64,000 bases of DNA from Acidimicrobiia bacterium (GTDB taxonomy: Bacteria > Actinomycetota > Acidimicrobiia > Spongiisociales > ZC4RG35): assembly GCA_028284765.1 (NCBI GenBank), contig JANQRA010000014.1, positions 62,001-126,000 on the forward strand, in the 5' to 3' direction. The notes beneath the pieces are model-generated. The model saw nothing but the letters and a program-made list of their open reading frames with translations, made no database searches and had not been told where the DNA came from. Both the position numbers and the translations under genes were made by a program. Of the stretch, positions 8,629 through 17,967 are shown piece by piece (within the stretch, counting starts at the first letter, position 1; the number at the start of each line of letters is the position of its first letter).

Positions 8629-9701
8629 GATGCCGACGCAGGCCGATCAACCCGGGACTGCCTGATGTCGCCGAGCCTGCGGATCAGCCCCTCCTCCTCA
8701 GCTGACAACTCCTCAGGAATGAGAACGTCGACAATCACCAGCATTCGACCTCGTCCCTGCCGTCCCAGCGAGGTCATCCCCTTCCCGGGCAACTCGAACA
8801 CAGTGCCAGGCTGGGTGCCGGGCGGGACGTCGATCAGCTCCTGTTCACCGTCGATCGTCGGAACCCCCAATTGCATGCCAAGACTGGCTTCGACAACATC
8901 GACGCTGGTTCGGTGGACCAGATCGGTGTCTCGTCGCTCAAACCTCTGGTCCGGCAGGACGTTGACTTCGACGAAGAGGTCGCCGGGGTGACCGGCACGC
9001 CCGCCCGATTCCCCGCGACCGGACAGCCGAAGCCGAGTTCCGGACGAAACACCGGCAGGGATCTCTACGGTCACGGCAACGTCGTCGGCTGTTGCTCCAG
9101 AACCGGAGCAGATCTGACATGGATCAGCAATCAGGACCCCCTCCCCCTGACAGGTGGGGCAGGTCGTGACGGACATCACCGTTCCGAACATCGATCGTTG
9201 TGCCATGCGCACTTGCCCTGCTCCTCCGCAGTCGGGGCACGTGGTCGGCTGTGTTCCTGGAGCTGAACCAGTTCCCATACAGACCGTGCAATCGAGGAGC
9301 GTCGAATAGCTGATCTCCGTCTCGGATCCGAATGCCGCTTCCTCAAGCGATATGTCGGTGCGCACGAGTATGTCACTCCCACGGGGCTGGCGGTATGGGC
9401 GCCCTCCGAACAAGCCTGAGTCTCCGAAGACCGACCGAATCAGATCATCGAGGCCACCCACTCCACCAAACAGGTCGCCAAGGTCGATCGTGTCGCCCCG
9501 ATCGTGTCGGCGCCGCTTCTCCGGGTCGGAAAGCACCTCGTAAGCCTCAGCTGCGAGTTTGAACTGAGACTCTGCCTCAGGGTTTCCGGGGTTGGCGTCG
9601 GGGTGGGTCTCCCGCGCCACCTTCCTGAATGCCTTCTTGATCTCTTCCTGGGTGGCGGTGCGCTCGACCCCGAGCACCTTGTAGTAGTCAGTCCTCGGCA
9701 T
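8625..9701 (-). CDS. dnaJ: chaperone DnaJ
   Basis: Hsp40 co-chaperone that stimulates DnaK ATPase. It has an N-terminal J domain with the HPD tripeptide ([11 protein letters not shown]), a short G-rich linker, four CxxCxGxG-type zinc repeats ([32 protein letters not shown]) and a C-terminal substrate-binding domain. Length is 358 aa. An in-frame TTG lies one codon upstream, but the ATG at 9701 overlaps the hrcA stop (TGATG) and is preferred. No dnaK or grpE is nearby, which fits the hrcA-dnaJ type of arrangement. Confidence 0.96.
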   Translation of the reverse strand: MPRTDYYKVLGVERTATQEEIKKAFRKVARETHPDANPGNPEAESQFKLAAEAYEVLSDPEKRRRHDRGDTIDLGDLFGGVGGLDDLIRSVFGDSGLFGGRPYRQPRGSDILVRTDISLEEAAFGSETEISYSTLLDCTVCMGTGSAPGTQPTTCPDCGGAGQVRMAQRSMFGTVMSVTTCPTCQGEGVLIADPCQICSGSGATADDVAVTVEIPAGVSSGTRLRLSGRGESGGRAGHPGDLFVEVNVLPDQRFERRDTDLVHRTSVDVVEASLGMQLGVPTIDGEQELIDVPPGTQPGTVFELPGKGMTSLGRQGRGRMLVIVDVLIPEELSAEEEGLIRRLGDIRQSRVDRPASAS

Positions 9702-10693
9702 CAATCCGCCCGACTACCGATTTGCTCTTCGAGCTCTCGTGATATCTCTTCGACTGCACTCACGGCTCGCTTGTAGTTCATCCTCATGGGACCGATCACA
9801 CCCACCGACCCCGCCTCCCCCGCGGCCTCGTACGTCTTCGAAACGACCGCCAAGTCAAGGCCGTCGCCAAGTTGGATCGAAGTATCTGATGCGTCGGCAA
9901 GCAGATCCAGAACCTCAGCCTCTCGTTCCATGATCTCAAGAACTCGCTGAACGGTCGAGAGGTCTTGCCAGACTCTGGCCATCCGCTGTGTGCCACCGAG
10001 AAACATCTCCGTACCGGCAGTCCCAGCCAAGTGCAGAGAGTCGACGATCGTCATCGCAGCCTCACGTACTGGCTCGGAGACGTCTGCGAGTTCTCGGTTG
10101 AGATTCGGCGATACCCCCAACTCGCGGCCAACGACTGAAGAGGTGACAACCTGTTGTGCTTCCTCGATCTCGAGCGGGGTCACCGGAACCCGGACCCTCC
10201 CCCGCTGCTGAACGACACGACCGCCCTCAGTGACGATCACCACAAGAACCTGGTCGTTTGCGATTTGGACCACGTGAACTGCTCGCACGTTTTCTTTCGC
10301 AACTGCCGGGGCAACGACGACAGAAGGTAGATCAGTGATATCTGCGAGAAGATCCGAGGTGGCTTTCAGGAGTTTCGAGAGCTCGAGGTGAACGTCGTCG
10401 AATAGCGCCGAGACCTTCGATTGCGCAGCGCCTCGAAGCCTTCCTCGACCCAGGTGGTCGACGTAATACCGGTATCCGGACACGGTTGGGACACGACCGG
10501 CCGAGGTGTGAGGTTGATGAACCAGCCCCTCGGCTTCCAATGCAGCGAGGTCGTTCCTGATTGTGGCCGCAGAAACGGCTAGCCCCGACTTGGCAAGGAC
10601 AGCCTGGGAGCTCACTGGCTCACCGGTATCGATGTGCTCCTCTACGAGGGCACGCAGAACTTCTGAGCGGCGATCTTCAAGCATCTCTGACAC
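9701..10693 (-). CDS. hrcA: heat-inducible transcription repressor HrcA
   Basis: Winged-helix repressor of class I heat-shock genes. The 330-aa product begins with [22 protein letters not shown], followed by the wHTH ([30 protein letters not shown]) and the YRYYVDHL segment, all signatures of HrcA. The C-terminal effector domain ends with the [22 protein letters not shown] motif. It starts at GTG 10693 or ATG 10684. It is first in the hrcA-dnaJ-rsmE unit. A classical CIRCE element (TTAGCACTC-N9-GAGTGCTAA) is not visible upstream, only a short inverted repeat. Confidence 0.96.
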   Translation of the reverse strand: MSEMLEDRRSEVLRALVEEHIDTGEPVSSQAVLAKSGLAVSAATIRNDLAALEAEGLVHQPHTSAGRVPTVSGYRYYVDHLGRGRLRGAAQSKVSALFDDVHLELSKLLKATSDLLADITDLPSVVVAPAVAKENVRAVHVVQIANDQVLVVIVTEGGRVVQQRGRVRVPVTPLEIEEAQQVVTSSVVGRELGVSPNLNRELADVSEPVREAAMTIVDSLHLAGTAGTEMFLGGTQRMARVWQDLSTVQRVLEIMEREAEVLDLLADASDTSIQLGDGLDLAVVSKTYEAAGEAGSVGVIGPMRMNYKRAVSAVEEISRELEEQIGSRAD

Positions 10694-10731
10694 GTGAAAC
10701 GATAGGTGGTTTCGCCGAGGTATCGGGTCGC

Positions 10732-10745
10732 GTTGCTACAGCAAC
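10732..10745. promoter_or_regulatory. short inverted repeat upstream of hrcA
   Basis: GTTGCT-ac-AGCAAC, 6-bp perfect arms separated by 2 nt, lies 39 nt upstream of the hrcA start in the gap between divergently arranged hrcA and the membrane-protein gene. It could be an operator for either gene. It is too short to be CIRCE. Confidence 0.35.
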
Positions 10746-10859
10746 CTGCTGTGGATCCCGCAGTGTGGATTCCGCACCGTCTTGCTATGGCTACGCCTGA
10801 TTGGTGCGAGTAGCTCTACCGGACCAGCACCGTTGCGCGCATTCTGGTGGAATCCCTGG

Positions 10860-11417
10860 ATGGAGCAGACCGACACAATTACTCCCAGTGAATACAAGAC
10901 GTTCGTTTTGGCATCCCTTGCGCTAGCTCTCGCCGTTTGGCCGATCGGGTTCAACCTTGGCGCGTTCAATGCAGTGTTCTTTGATGAGATCTTCCGAGTT
11001 TGGGTCGCCGCCAGCGTGATCTTGCTGATCAGCTTCGTAGTACCCGATCGGTATCTAGAGGTCGGTTGGCAGGGTCGCCTTGCGATGGCGCTACCCACGC
11101 TGTGGGTGGCCGGCGTCGTGTTCTCGGGTAACACGATCCAGCAAGCCGCGAACGAGCCTTTCGCAGGGTGGGTGGGTCTGGCTGTTCTCCTGATCGCGCT
11201 TCCCTATTCAATCTACCTCTGGGCGATTCTCGTGACGCCCGACTTCGAGTCGGTCAGCCACAGGTTTCTTCAAGTGGTCTTGATCGGGCTTCTAGTAATC
11301 ATCGGCTTCGTAGGCTTCGCCGTTGGGCGGAACAACGATCTCTTCCTTACATGTGACGACTTCAGGGTCAGCGGAAACGATTTGCCGGCCAATTGCTCGG
11401 CTGGAGCATCGGAGTGA
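10860..11417 (+). CDS. hypothetical membrane protein with several TM segments
   Basis: No family recognised. From the ATG at 10860 (MEQTDTITPSEYK) the product has 185 aa with about five hydrophobic helices, for example SLALALAVWPIGFNLGAF, AASVILLISFVV, VGLAVLLIALPYSIYLWAILV and VVLIGLLVIIGFVGFAVG, ending in a short polar tail with two Cys. The frame stays open to 10782, but that extra N-terminus is not hydrophobic in a useful way and a GGTGG sequence lies shortly before 10860. It faces lepA tail to tail and diverges from hrcA. The function is unknown. Confidence 0.7.
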   Translation: MEQTDTITPSEYKTFVLASLALALAVWPIGFNLGAFNAVFFDEIFRVWVAASVILLISFVVPDRYLEVGWQGRLAMALPTLWVAGVVFSGNTIQQAANEPFAGWVGLAVLLIALPYSIYLWAILVTPDFESVSHRFLQVVLIGLLVIIGFVGFAVGRNNDLFLTCDDFRVSGNDLPANCSAGASE

Positions 11418-11447
11418 ACCTGGAGAGCGAGCTTGGCCTGAGTTCGA

Positions 11448-13253
11448 TCAGTCGTCGTCAACGACGAGCGCGGCGACAAAAGCTTCCTGAGGCACTTCGA
11501 CGGCACCGACCATTTTCATACGCTTCTTGCCTTCCTTCTGCCTCTGCAGAAGCTTCCTCTTGCGCGTGATGTCGCCGCCGTAGCACTTCGCAGTCACGTC
11601 CTTGCGCTGGGCCTTGACGGTCTCCCTGCTGATGATCCGACCACCAATCGCGGCCTGAATTGGCACATCGAACAGTTGTCGCGGGATGAGGCCTTTGAGC
11701 CGCGTGGTCATCTTCTTCCCATAGTCCTGGGCGTGGTCACGATGGACGATCGCTGAGAAGGCATCTACCGGCTGGCCGTTGAGCAGGATGTCAACCTTCA
11801 CGAGGTCGGACTGTTTGTAATCAGAGTGCTCGTAGTCGAGAGAGGCGTAACCCTTCGTCCTCGACTTCAGGACATCGAAGAAGTCAAAGACGATCTCGGC
11901 CAACGGTATGTCGAAATCGAGTTCCACCCGTTCGGGGCTGAGATAGTTCATGTTGCCGACAACCGCTCTTCGGCTGGTTGCCAATTCCATGATGGGGCCG
12001 ACGAACTCGGACGGTGTGAGAATCATCGCTTTGACGTAGGGCTCGGCGATGGCCTTACGGTCTGTCGGTTCTGGCAGGTCCTGAGGCGACTTGATCTCAA
12101 ACTCCGAGTCATCCGGCATGACGACCCGGTAGGCAACGCTTGGGGCGGTCGCAACTAGGTCCAGGTCGTATTCGCGCTCCAGACGCTCTCGGACGATTTC
12201 CATGTGGAGAAGGCCCAGGAAGCCGACCCGAAACCCGAATCCGAGAGCTTTCGAAGTCTCCGGCTCCCACAACAGAGAGGCGTCACTCAGTCGGAGCTTC
12301 TCGAGCGCCTCACGAAGCTTGCCGTAGTCGTCCCCGTCAGTCGGAAAAAGACCCGAGAAAACCATCGGCTTGGGCTCGTCGTAACCCGGAAGTGGATCGG
12401 TGGCAGGACGCCGACTCGCTGTGATCGTGTCGCCAACCTTGATTCGATCGATTTCTTTGACACCAGTGATCAGGTACCCAACTTCACCTGGCCCTAGACG
12501 ATCGACAGGCAGAGCCTTCGGAGTGAGGAATCCGATTTCGTTCGCCTCGTGTGTCTCGTTGGTCGCCATGAATCTGAGATCGTCACCGCTCTCCAGATAC
12601 CCATCGACCACCCGCACGTAACAAACCACACCGCGGAACGCATCGAAATAGGAATCGAACACGAGCGCTCTGAGTGGCGCGTCCAGATCGCCGTCCGGAG
12701 GTGGAACGTCGCGAACGAGAGTCTCCAAAATCTGGCCGACACCTGCTCCAGTCTTGGCCGACATGCGGACGACCTGAGATGGGTCTCCCCCGATGATGGA
12801 TACAAGTTCTGCGGCCGCCCGATCGGGGTCAGCCGCCGGTAGGTCGATCTTATTGACGGCAGGGATCACTTCGAGGCCGGCATCGATCGCGAGATACGAA
12901 TTGGCGAGGGTCTGAGCCTGCACACCTTGGGCCGCATCAACGAGCAGCAGCGCCCCCTCACAGGCGGCAAGCGAACGCGAGACCTCGTATGAGAAGTCCA
13001 CGTGACCGGGAGTGTCGATCAGATTGAGAACGTACTTCTCACCGTCTTCAGCCTGATAGTCGAGTCGGACCGACTGCGCCTTGATGGTGATCCCACGTTC
13101 CCGCTCGAGATCCATTGTGTCCAACAGCTGCTCCCGCATCTCGCGCTCGGTTACTGCCCCGGTACGTTCAAGCAGACGATCGGCCAGGGTCGACTTGCCG
13201 TGGTCGATGTGGGCGATGATCGAGAAGTTGCGGATACGCGTTTGATCGGTCAT
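11448..13253 (-). CDS. lepA: elongation factor 4 (LepA)
   Basis: Ribosome-associated GTPase (EF4), reported to back-translocate ribosomes or aid 30S assembly. The 601-aa product shows G1 [16 protein letters not shown], the switch region [15 protein letters not shown]3 DTPGHVDF, G4 NKID, and the LepA-specific C-terminal domain ([22 protein letters not shown]) near the end. Length equals the family standard (about 600). It is divergent from rpsT, a common arrangement. A TAGAAT hexamer 17 nt upstream of the ATG could be a -10 box, but no -35 is convincing. Confidence 0.98.
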   Translation of the reverse strand: MTDQTRIRNFSIIAHIDHGKSTLADRLLERTGAVTEREMREQLLDTMDLERERGITIKAQSVRLDYQAEDGEKYVLNLIDTPGHVDFSYEVSRSLAACEGALLLVDAAQGVQAQTLANSYLAIDAGLEVIPAVNKIDLPAADPDRAAAELVSIIGGDPSQVVRMSAKTGAGVGQILETLVRDVPPPDGDLDAPLRALVFDSYFDAFRGVVCYVRVVDGYLESGDDLRFMATNETHEANEIGFLTPKALPVDRLGPGEVGYLITGVKEIDRIKVGDTITASRRPATDPLPGYDEPKPMVFSGLFPTDGDDYGKLREALEKLRLSDASLLWEPETSKALGFGFRVGFLGLLHMEIVRERLEREYDLDLVATAPSVAYRVVMPDDSEFEIKSPQDLPEPTDRKAIAEPYVKAMILTPSEFVGPIMELATSRRAVVGNMNYLSPERVELDFDIPLAEIVFDFFDVLKSRTKGYASLDYEHSDYKQSDLVKVDILLNGQPVDAFSAIVHRDHAQDYGKKMTTRLKGLIPRQLFDVPIQAAIGGRIISRETVKAQRKDVTAKCYGGDITRKRKLLQRQKEGKKRMKMVGAVEVPQEAFVAALVVDDD

Positions 13254-13355
13254 GAGGAGGTGATGTGCGGATTCTACCGGCCACTGTTACCATTCCCGAT
13301 TCGGAGCCAACGTCCTCTCGCGGCACCGGAACCCCATCCACCTATCTGATTTCAC

Positions 13356-13607
13356 ATGGCCAATATCAAGTCACAAGAGAAGCGAAACCGCCAGAACCTG
13401 ACGAGGCGCGCCCGCAACAAGTCGCTCATGAGCGAGCTCAAGACCTCTATCAAGAAGGTCGAGCAAGCCCATGCCGCCGGAGAGCCAACTGACGAGCTCT
13501 TCAGGGCGGCCCAGAAGAAGATCGACGTTGCCGCACAGAAGGGTGTTCTCCACCCGAAGACCGCCGCCCGCAAGAAGTCGCGTCTGGCCGCTTCCATCAA
13601 CTCCTAG
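13356..13607 (+). CDS. rpsT: 30S ribosomal protein S20
   Basis: Small basic 16S rRNA-binding protein of 83 aa. It begins MANIKSQEKRNRQN, rich in Lys/Arg, with the conserved KKIDVAAQKGVLHPKTAARKK... core and ends SRLAASINS, which is a complete S20. It is divergently oriented from lepA and convergent with holA. The GTCCCATATATGGGAC palindrome 19 nt after the stop may terminate it. Confidence 0.98.
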   Translation: MANIKSQEKRNRQNLTRRARNKSLMSELKTSIKKVEQAHAAGEPTDELFRAAQKKIDVAAQKGVLHPKTAARKKSRLAASINS

Positions 13608-13625
13608 TCGAACTCTAGGCTCACG

Positions 13626-13641
13626 GTCCCATATATGGGAC
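13626..13641. terminator. 16-bp perfect palindrome between rpsT and holA
   Basis: GTCCCATATATGGGAC is self-complementary over its whole length and lies between the convergent stops of rpsT and holA. As RNA it would form only a short stem, so termination is a guess; a protein-binding palindrome is also possible. Confidence 0.35.
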
Positions 13642-13663
13642 TCACAACCTGAGGTTCGCAGTC

Positions 13664-14632
13664 TCAGCCGTACCAGCGGCAGAAGGCGACAGTTAGGCGT
13701 TCCAGGGTCACCCGATGGACCTCTTCGGGTTGGGTCTTGATAGTCCTGTCCGCTCGTACGAGGGCCTCCTGAGCGAGACGCAGGGACGATTCCCTCACCT
13801 TGCTGCGCTTGTTCCATAGTCGTCCGACCTGACGGTCGCTCCCACCCACCCAAGACCGAAGTGTCTCCTGATCAGGGGCCGTGGTGGCCAATGATCTCTT
13901 CTTGAGGTCGGATTCGAGAGCCGCGAGATAGACCAGTGGATGACCGTGAACCAGAAAGTCGGAGAGCTTTCGCAGTGAGGTCCCGACGTCACCCTTGTCA
14001 ATCGCATCGATGACTTGCCACGTTCCCTCATCCGGACGGTTCTTGAACCGGTCCATGATGTAGTCGCCGGTGATGCGAGCGGTGGTTCCTTCCAGCTGGT
14101 CGAGAGCCTTGCCCAATGAAGCAGTGTCGGTGCCGAACCGTTTGATGAGAGCCTCAGAGGCTCCCCGGTCGAGACGAATCCCCCGAGACTTGACCTCGTC
14201 GTTTAGCCATTTGGCGACGTCACGCTCCCAGATCTTCTTGACCGAGACGGTTTCTGGCTTCAAGTCCTTGACGACTTTGGGGACGGCTCCGGCGTGGACC
14301 ATCACAACAACCACAGCACCGGGATCGGCCGCAGAAAAGAGCTCAGCAAACATCTCTCGCTCTGCCTTCTGCAGATTCTGGGCATCGACGAGGAAGAGCC
14401 CTTGCGCATCACCAAACAACGAACCCGACTGAAGGAGTGGAACCATGGGGTCGAGCTCTCCTCGCAAGGCACCATCACCGTCTTCGCCTGCTCCCCTGCC
14501 TGGAACGTCGATACGCACGACATCGCCTTGACCGACACCCTCCTGTTCGAAGCGCCGACCGGCAACTTCCACCATGCGCTCGCGTTCGCCGGGGCCCGCA
14601 TTGGATGGACCGGTGACTATCAGCAGCGACAT
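13664..14632 (-). CDS. holA: DNA polymerase III subunit delta (HolA)
   Basis: Clamp-loader subunit that opens the beta sliding clamp. From the ATG at 14632 (MSLLIVTGPSNAG) the product is 322 aa, the usual length. The longest frame starts at 14764, but those 44 residues overlap the upstream gene and lack the family's N-terminal strand. Recognisable parts are the AAA-like N-terminal domain with LLQSGSLFGDAQGLFLVDAQ, the central MVHAGAVPKVVKDLK and LNDEVKSRGIRLDRGASEALIKRFG segments, and the C-terminal collar helices (VIDAIDKGDVGTSLRKLSDFL, RDTIK-like ADRTIKTQPEE). It follows comEC and the DHPS-like gene; comEC-holA proximity is common in bacteria. Confidence 0.92.
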   Translation of the reverse strand: MSLLIVTGPSNAGPGERERMVEVAGRRFEQEGVGQGDVVRIDVPGRGAGEDGDGALRGELDPMVPLLQSGSLFGDAQGLFLVDAQNLQKAEREMFAELFSAADPGAVVVVMVHAGAVPKVVKDLKPETVSVKKIWERDVAKWLNDEVKSRGIRLDRGASEALIKRFGTDTASLGKALDQLEGTTARITGDYIMDRFKNRPDEGTWQVIDAIDKGDVGTSLRKLSDFLVHGHPLVYLAALESDLKKRSLATTAPDQETLRSWVGGSDRQVGRLWNKRSKVRESSLRLAQEALVRADRTIKTQPEEVHRVTLERLTVAFCRWYG

Positions 14633-14645
14633 GACATCAACGTAG

Positions 14646-15452
14646 TCAAGGGGTACGACCGAAAAGCTCGACGAGATCACAGGCCATGGCCACATCGTGG
14701 ACCCTGACGATGTCCGCCTCGTGTTCGAGGGCGAGACCCACGTATACCGCAAGCCTGTGCCCATCCCGTTTTCGCGGAATCGGGATCAAAACCGGTTTGC
14801 CCAAAGCCCGAAGGTGCCTTGATTCGGCGATCACCTGCACCTGCATCCGGGAGTACGCCTCGTAATCGCCTCGATAGTTGAGTGCGATCCCCGGATCGAC
14901 GATGACATTGGCGATCCCAGCAGCCTCCAACTCGTCGAGCAGGAGCCGGAATTGATCTGCGGTGTGCTGCGCCTTGTCTTCTCGGATGTCGATCTCCCCA
15001 ACGTCGTGGGGATTGGCTCCTTCCACATAGACGGCGATGGTTGCCACACCGGATTCGGCCACAAAGGCCCTCATCTCGGGATCGACCAGCCCACCAGTGT
15101 CGTTGACGATGACCGCCCCGGCTTCGACTGAAGCTCGCGCCACCTCTGGCTTCCAGGTGTCGATTGCGACCAGATGTCCTTCGTTGGAAAGTGCTTCTAT
15201 GACGGGGACCACGCGTGAGATCTCTTCAGCTTCGGCGATGGTCGGGTTGTCGATATGAGAGCTCTGACCTCCTAGGTCGATAACGGACGCTCCCCATCGC
15301 CGGTAGCGATCCGCCATCAGCACTGCCTCGTCGAGCGACGCGGCGACCGTATGTGTGTTCTTTGAATCCGGCGAGACGTTGATGACACCCATCACGTGGG
15401 TGACACCGCCCAAAGGCAGCGAGGTTCGGCCTAGATCGATTGTTGTGCTCAC
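14646..15452 (-). CDS. dihydropteroate-synthase-like protein, divergent active site
   Basis: TIM-barrel protein of the DHPS (FolP) family, 268 aa. Family landmarks include MGVINVSPDS, VIDLGGQSS, IDTWKPEV, NDTGGLVDP, VIVDPGIAL and the closing RVHDVAMACDL. Several catalytic loops differ from FolP. The usual GGESTRPG loop reads GGQSSHID, the FGK lysine after DPG is absent, and the SRK motif reads PRK. The gene sits between comEC and holA with short gaps. It may be a FolP2-like paralog with a changed substrate, a pterin-related enzyme or an inactive homologue; canonical FolP would be encoded elsewhere. Confidence 0.75.
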   Translation of the reverse strand: MSTTIDLGRTSLPLGGVTHVMGVINVSPDSKNTHTVAASLDEAVLMADRYRRWGASVIDLGGQSSHIDNPTIAEAEEISRVVPVIEALSNEGHLVAIDTWKPEVARASVEAGAVIVNDTGGLVDPEMRAFVAESGVATIAVYVEGANPHDVGEIDIREDKAQHTADQFRLLLDELEAAGIANVIVDPGIALNYRGDYEAYSRMQVQVIAESRHLRALGKPVLIPIPRKRDGHRLAVYVGLALEHEADIVRVHDVAMACDLVELFGRTP

Positions 15453-15467
15453 AGCTTCGGTCGGACA

Positions 15468-17390
15468 TTAAGACAGGTCGACCACCACGTCGCCATCGAT
15501 GTCGGTACGCAAGACGTCCGCCCCGGATATTTCGAGAACATCGATCACCCATTGGACGGGATGGCCAAACTGGTTGGGCCCGACCGAGATGACTGCGAGG
15601 TCAGCCCCCACTCCGGTCAGCCAGTCGGGGGTCGACGTGCCCGCCCCCTGATGAGGGACCTTGAGAACATCAGCTCTTAGGTGCGTGAGCTCTCCTTGGG
15701 CAACGGTCTCGATGTCCCCTGACAGCAGCATGGTCCTCTTCGATCCGACCACCGTTACGACGATGCTCTGATCGTTGGGGGACGCGTATCTGCGCAGCGG
15801 GCCTTCGAAACGGAGGTCGAGGTCTCCGAACTCCAATTGCCGACCTGGTCCCACCTCGGAGACCGGAACGCCCAATTCGGCTGCCGCATCGACGAACCGC
15901 AAAGCCGCTCCAGACTCATGAGGTTCGAGATCGGCGAACACTCGACCCATCGGGATCCGATCAACCAGACCTTCTAGCCCGGCTGAGTGATCCGAATGAA
16001 CATGGGTGAGAATGACGAATTCGAGGCTGCTGACCCCATAGGAACGCAGCTTCTGCTCGAGAGCGACAGGGTCAGGGCCACCGTCGACCAGCCCGAAACG
16101 ACCGTCTCCACCGTGCAGGAGGATGGCGTCACCCTGTCCGACATCGAGTACTACAGCCGAACCCGGCGGTGGACCCTGACCTGGCACAACCACCACGACG
16201 AGCACAAAGGCTGCCGTCGCAACGAAGAACGGACGTACTGAACGCGACCACAGGGCGGGAGCAGCAACGACCAGAGTGAGCAGCACTCCTTGCAGTCCCA
16301 ATTGTGGCCAACCGGAAGCCAGCCGAGCGATGCCCAGGATCACCTCAGCTACGTGGGAGCCAGCGACCACAAGCGGAGGAAACAGAAGTCCGATGGACCC
16401 GAGAGCAGTGGCCAGACCAACCAATGGCGCCGCAACGAGGTTCGCCAGCGGTGACATCAGCGGAACCGTTTCGAAGTGCAGAAGCAGCAGAGGCGCTACT
16501 GCAATCTGTGCACCCACCGTCACGGCAAGAGCCCTCGACACGGGTGTAGCAGCGGGCCAACGCGACCCAACGATCACACCGGCTGTCGCCGCAACCGAGA
16601 GTTGAAACCCGACGCTATCGATAAGCCCGGGATCGAACAGAATCAAGAGGACCACCGCTGTGGCCAACAGTTGCCAGGCTTCCAAGACCAACCCCATGAG
16701 TCGTCCGCCAAGCGCCAATGCCGCCATCACCGATGCTCGCAGCACCGAAGGCTCGAATGCCGTCACCGCGGCGTAGATGGGCAGGCCGAGCAGTCCCACC
16801 ACCGCCCTCCGGCGCGGTCCCAGGGCAAGCGGGCCAGCCACAAAGGCGAGCAGAAGCAAGAACAAGGCAACGTTGGACCCACTCACAGCCACAAAATGAG
16901 AGAGACCACTTCGTCGCATTGCTTCGACGTCCGCGGGGTCGATTCCAGAGGTGTCTCCAATGAGGAACCCAGCAAGAAGTGCCCTGCCATCTGCCAACGG
17001 CTCGAGCCTGCCGAGGGCGGCTCGCCTCAGAGTGCGTCCCCATCGGTCGAGCAACCCAGCCTCCGACGCGGAGATCGTGACCGCCTGGGCCTCGAGGCTT
17101 CCGTTCACAATCCTCCCTTCGATTTGGAGGACATCACCTCTCTCGGCATCGAGCCCGTCCGGTAGCTCCAGCAGCAGCTCGACGCCATCGATCTCCGTGA
17201 ACGCCCAGTCTCCGTATTGGCCACGCGACACGTCTCCGAGAAGCCTCACCTCTCCCTCAAATGGGCCATCTACGACCCGTGATGCGTCCGATGCCTCAAT
17301 CGCCACCCCCAACAACCAGACGGCGACAGCCACCATCAACCACGGCCTCGATACGCGAGGTATCAGACGCTCAAGGTCGAACGAGGTCAC
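15468..17390 (-). CDS. comEC: ComEC/Rec2 DNA-uptake channel protein
   Basis: Membrane channel that brings single-stranded DNA into the cell during natural transformation. It has an N-terminal OB-like periplasmic part (DUF4131-like), the competence domain with about eight helices (starting at GLSHFVAVSGSNVALFLLLLAF), and a C-terminal metallo-beta-lactamase domain (VLDVGQGDAILLH, then THVHSDHSAGLEG and LLSGDIE). The start is uncertain. The frame is open to 17507, but GTG 17390 overlaps the comEA stop by 20 nt and gives about 640 aa; ATG 17339 is the alternative. It forms a unit with comEA and the DHPS-like gene. Confidence 0.9.
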   Translation of the reverse strand: MTSFDLERLIPRVSRPWLMVAVAVWLLGVAIEASDASRVVDGPFEGEVRLLGDVSRGQYGDWAFTEIDGVELLLELPDGLDAERGDVLQIEGRIVNGSLEAQAVTISASEAGLLDRWGRTLRRAALGRLEPLADGRALLAGFLIGDTSGIDPADVEAMRRSGLSHFVAVSGSNVALFLLLLAFVAGPLALGPRRRAVVGLLGLPIYAAVTAFEPSVLRASVMAALALGGRLMGLVLEAWQLLATAVVLLILFDPGLIDSVGFQLSVAATAGVIVGSRWPAATPVSRALAVTVGAQIAVAPLLLLHFETVPLMSPLANLVAAPLVGLATALGSIGLLFPPLVVAGSHVAEVILGIARLASGWPQLGLQGVLLTLVVAAPALWSRSVRPFFVATAAFVLVVVVVPGQGPPPGSAVVLDVGQGDAILLHGGDGRFGLVDGGPDPVALEQKLRSYGVSSLEFVILTHVHSDHSAGLEGLVDRIPMGRVFADLEPHESGAALRFVDAAAELGVPVSEVGPGRQLEFGDLDLRFEGPLRRYASPNDQSIVVTVVGSKRTMLLSGDIETVAQGELTHLRADVLKVPHQGAGTSTPDWLTGVGADLAVISVGPNQFGHPVQWVIDVLEISGADVLRTDIDGDVVVDLS

Positions 17391-17910
17391 GAAGTGAAGC
17401 CAGTTTGGCTTCGCCGATTCCAGGCACTTCGAGGAGGTCCTCCACTGTCTCGAAACGCCCGTTGGCCTCTCGATGATCAACGATCCGGGTGGCAAGGACC
17501 GGCCCAACGCCCGGTAGGTCTTGGAGCTCCTCGACGGTGGCGCGATTCAGGGAGACAACTCCACCATCCGAACCACCTCCGTCGGTTTGGTCGAGTCCCG
17601 GGACAATGACTTGATCCCCTTGATGTAGCGCGGCCGCAAGGTTGATGGCGGTGGAATCCGCACCAACCTTCAGTCCGCCAGCCAGCTCGATAGCGTCGGC
17701 GACGATCGAGCCGCTGTGCACTGATACGACACCTGGTTCGACGACCCACCCAGCGACGTGGACCTCGAAGGTTTCCGACTGCAGTTCTTGAGTCGGAATC
17801 TCAGAATGGGCAACTGACGCCGTCCTGCCCATGAGCCCCAGCCCCAAGCCGGCGAGGCCCGCTACCAAGGCCAATACGGCAGCAACGACTGTTGGCCGAC
17901 CACTCCCCAT
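17371..17910 (-). CDS. comEA: ComEA-type DNA-binding competence protein
   Basis: Extracytoplasmic, membrane-anchored double-strand DNA receptor for transformation. From ATG 17908-17910 the product is 179 aa: an N-terminal anchor (VVAAVLALVAGLAGLGLGLMG), a SLBB-like domain (VHVAGWVVEPGVVSV..., GDQVIVPGLD), a Gly/Asp linker and a helix-hairpin-helix pair (NRATVEELQDLPGVGPVLATRIVDHR, VEDLLEVPGIGEAKLASLRDLV). The open frame runs on to 18516, but that part is antisense to ppk2. With comEC this argues for a working DNA-uptake system. Confidence 0.93.
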   Translation of the reverse strand: MGSGRPTVVAAVLALVAGLAGLGLGLMGRTASVAHSEIPTQELQSETFEVHVAGWVVEPGVVSVHSGSIVADAIELAGGLKVGADSTAINLAAALHQGDQVIVPGLDQTDGGGSDGGVVSLNRATVEELQDLPGVGPVLATRIVDHREANGRFETVEDLLEVPGIGEAKLASLRDLVRP

Positions 17911-17967
17911 GAGACGAGGTGTACCTGGCCGTGAGGGCCTTTTGAACCCCGTCGCTAGGGTGCCGCA

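Noticed and set aside
13262-13349. Small plus-strand ORF after GAGGAGGTG upstream of rpsT
   Set aside because: The spacing from GGAGG to ATG is only 2 nt, it has no family pattern, and the GAGGAGG is simply the complement of the lepA upstream sequence.
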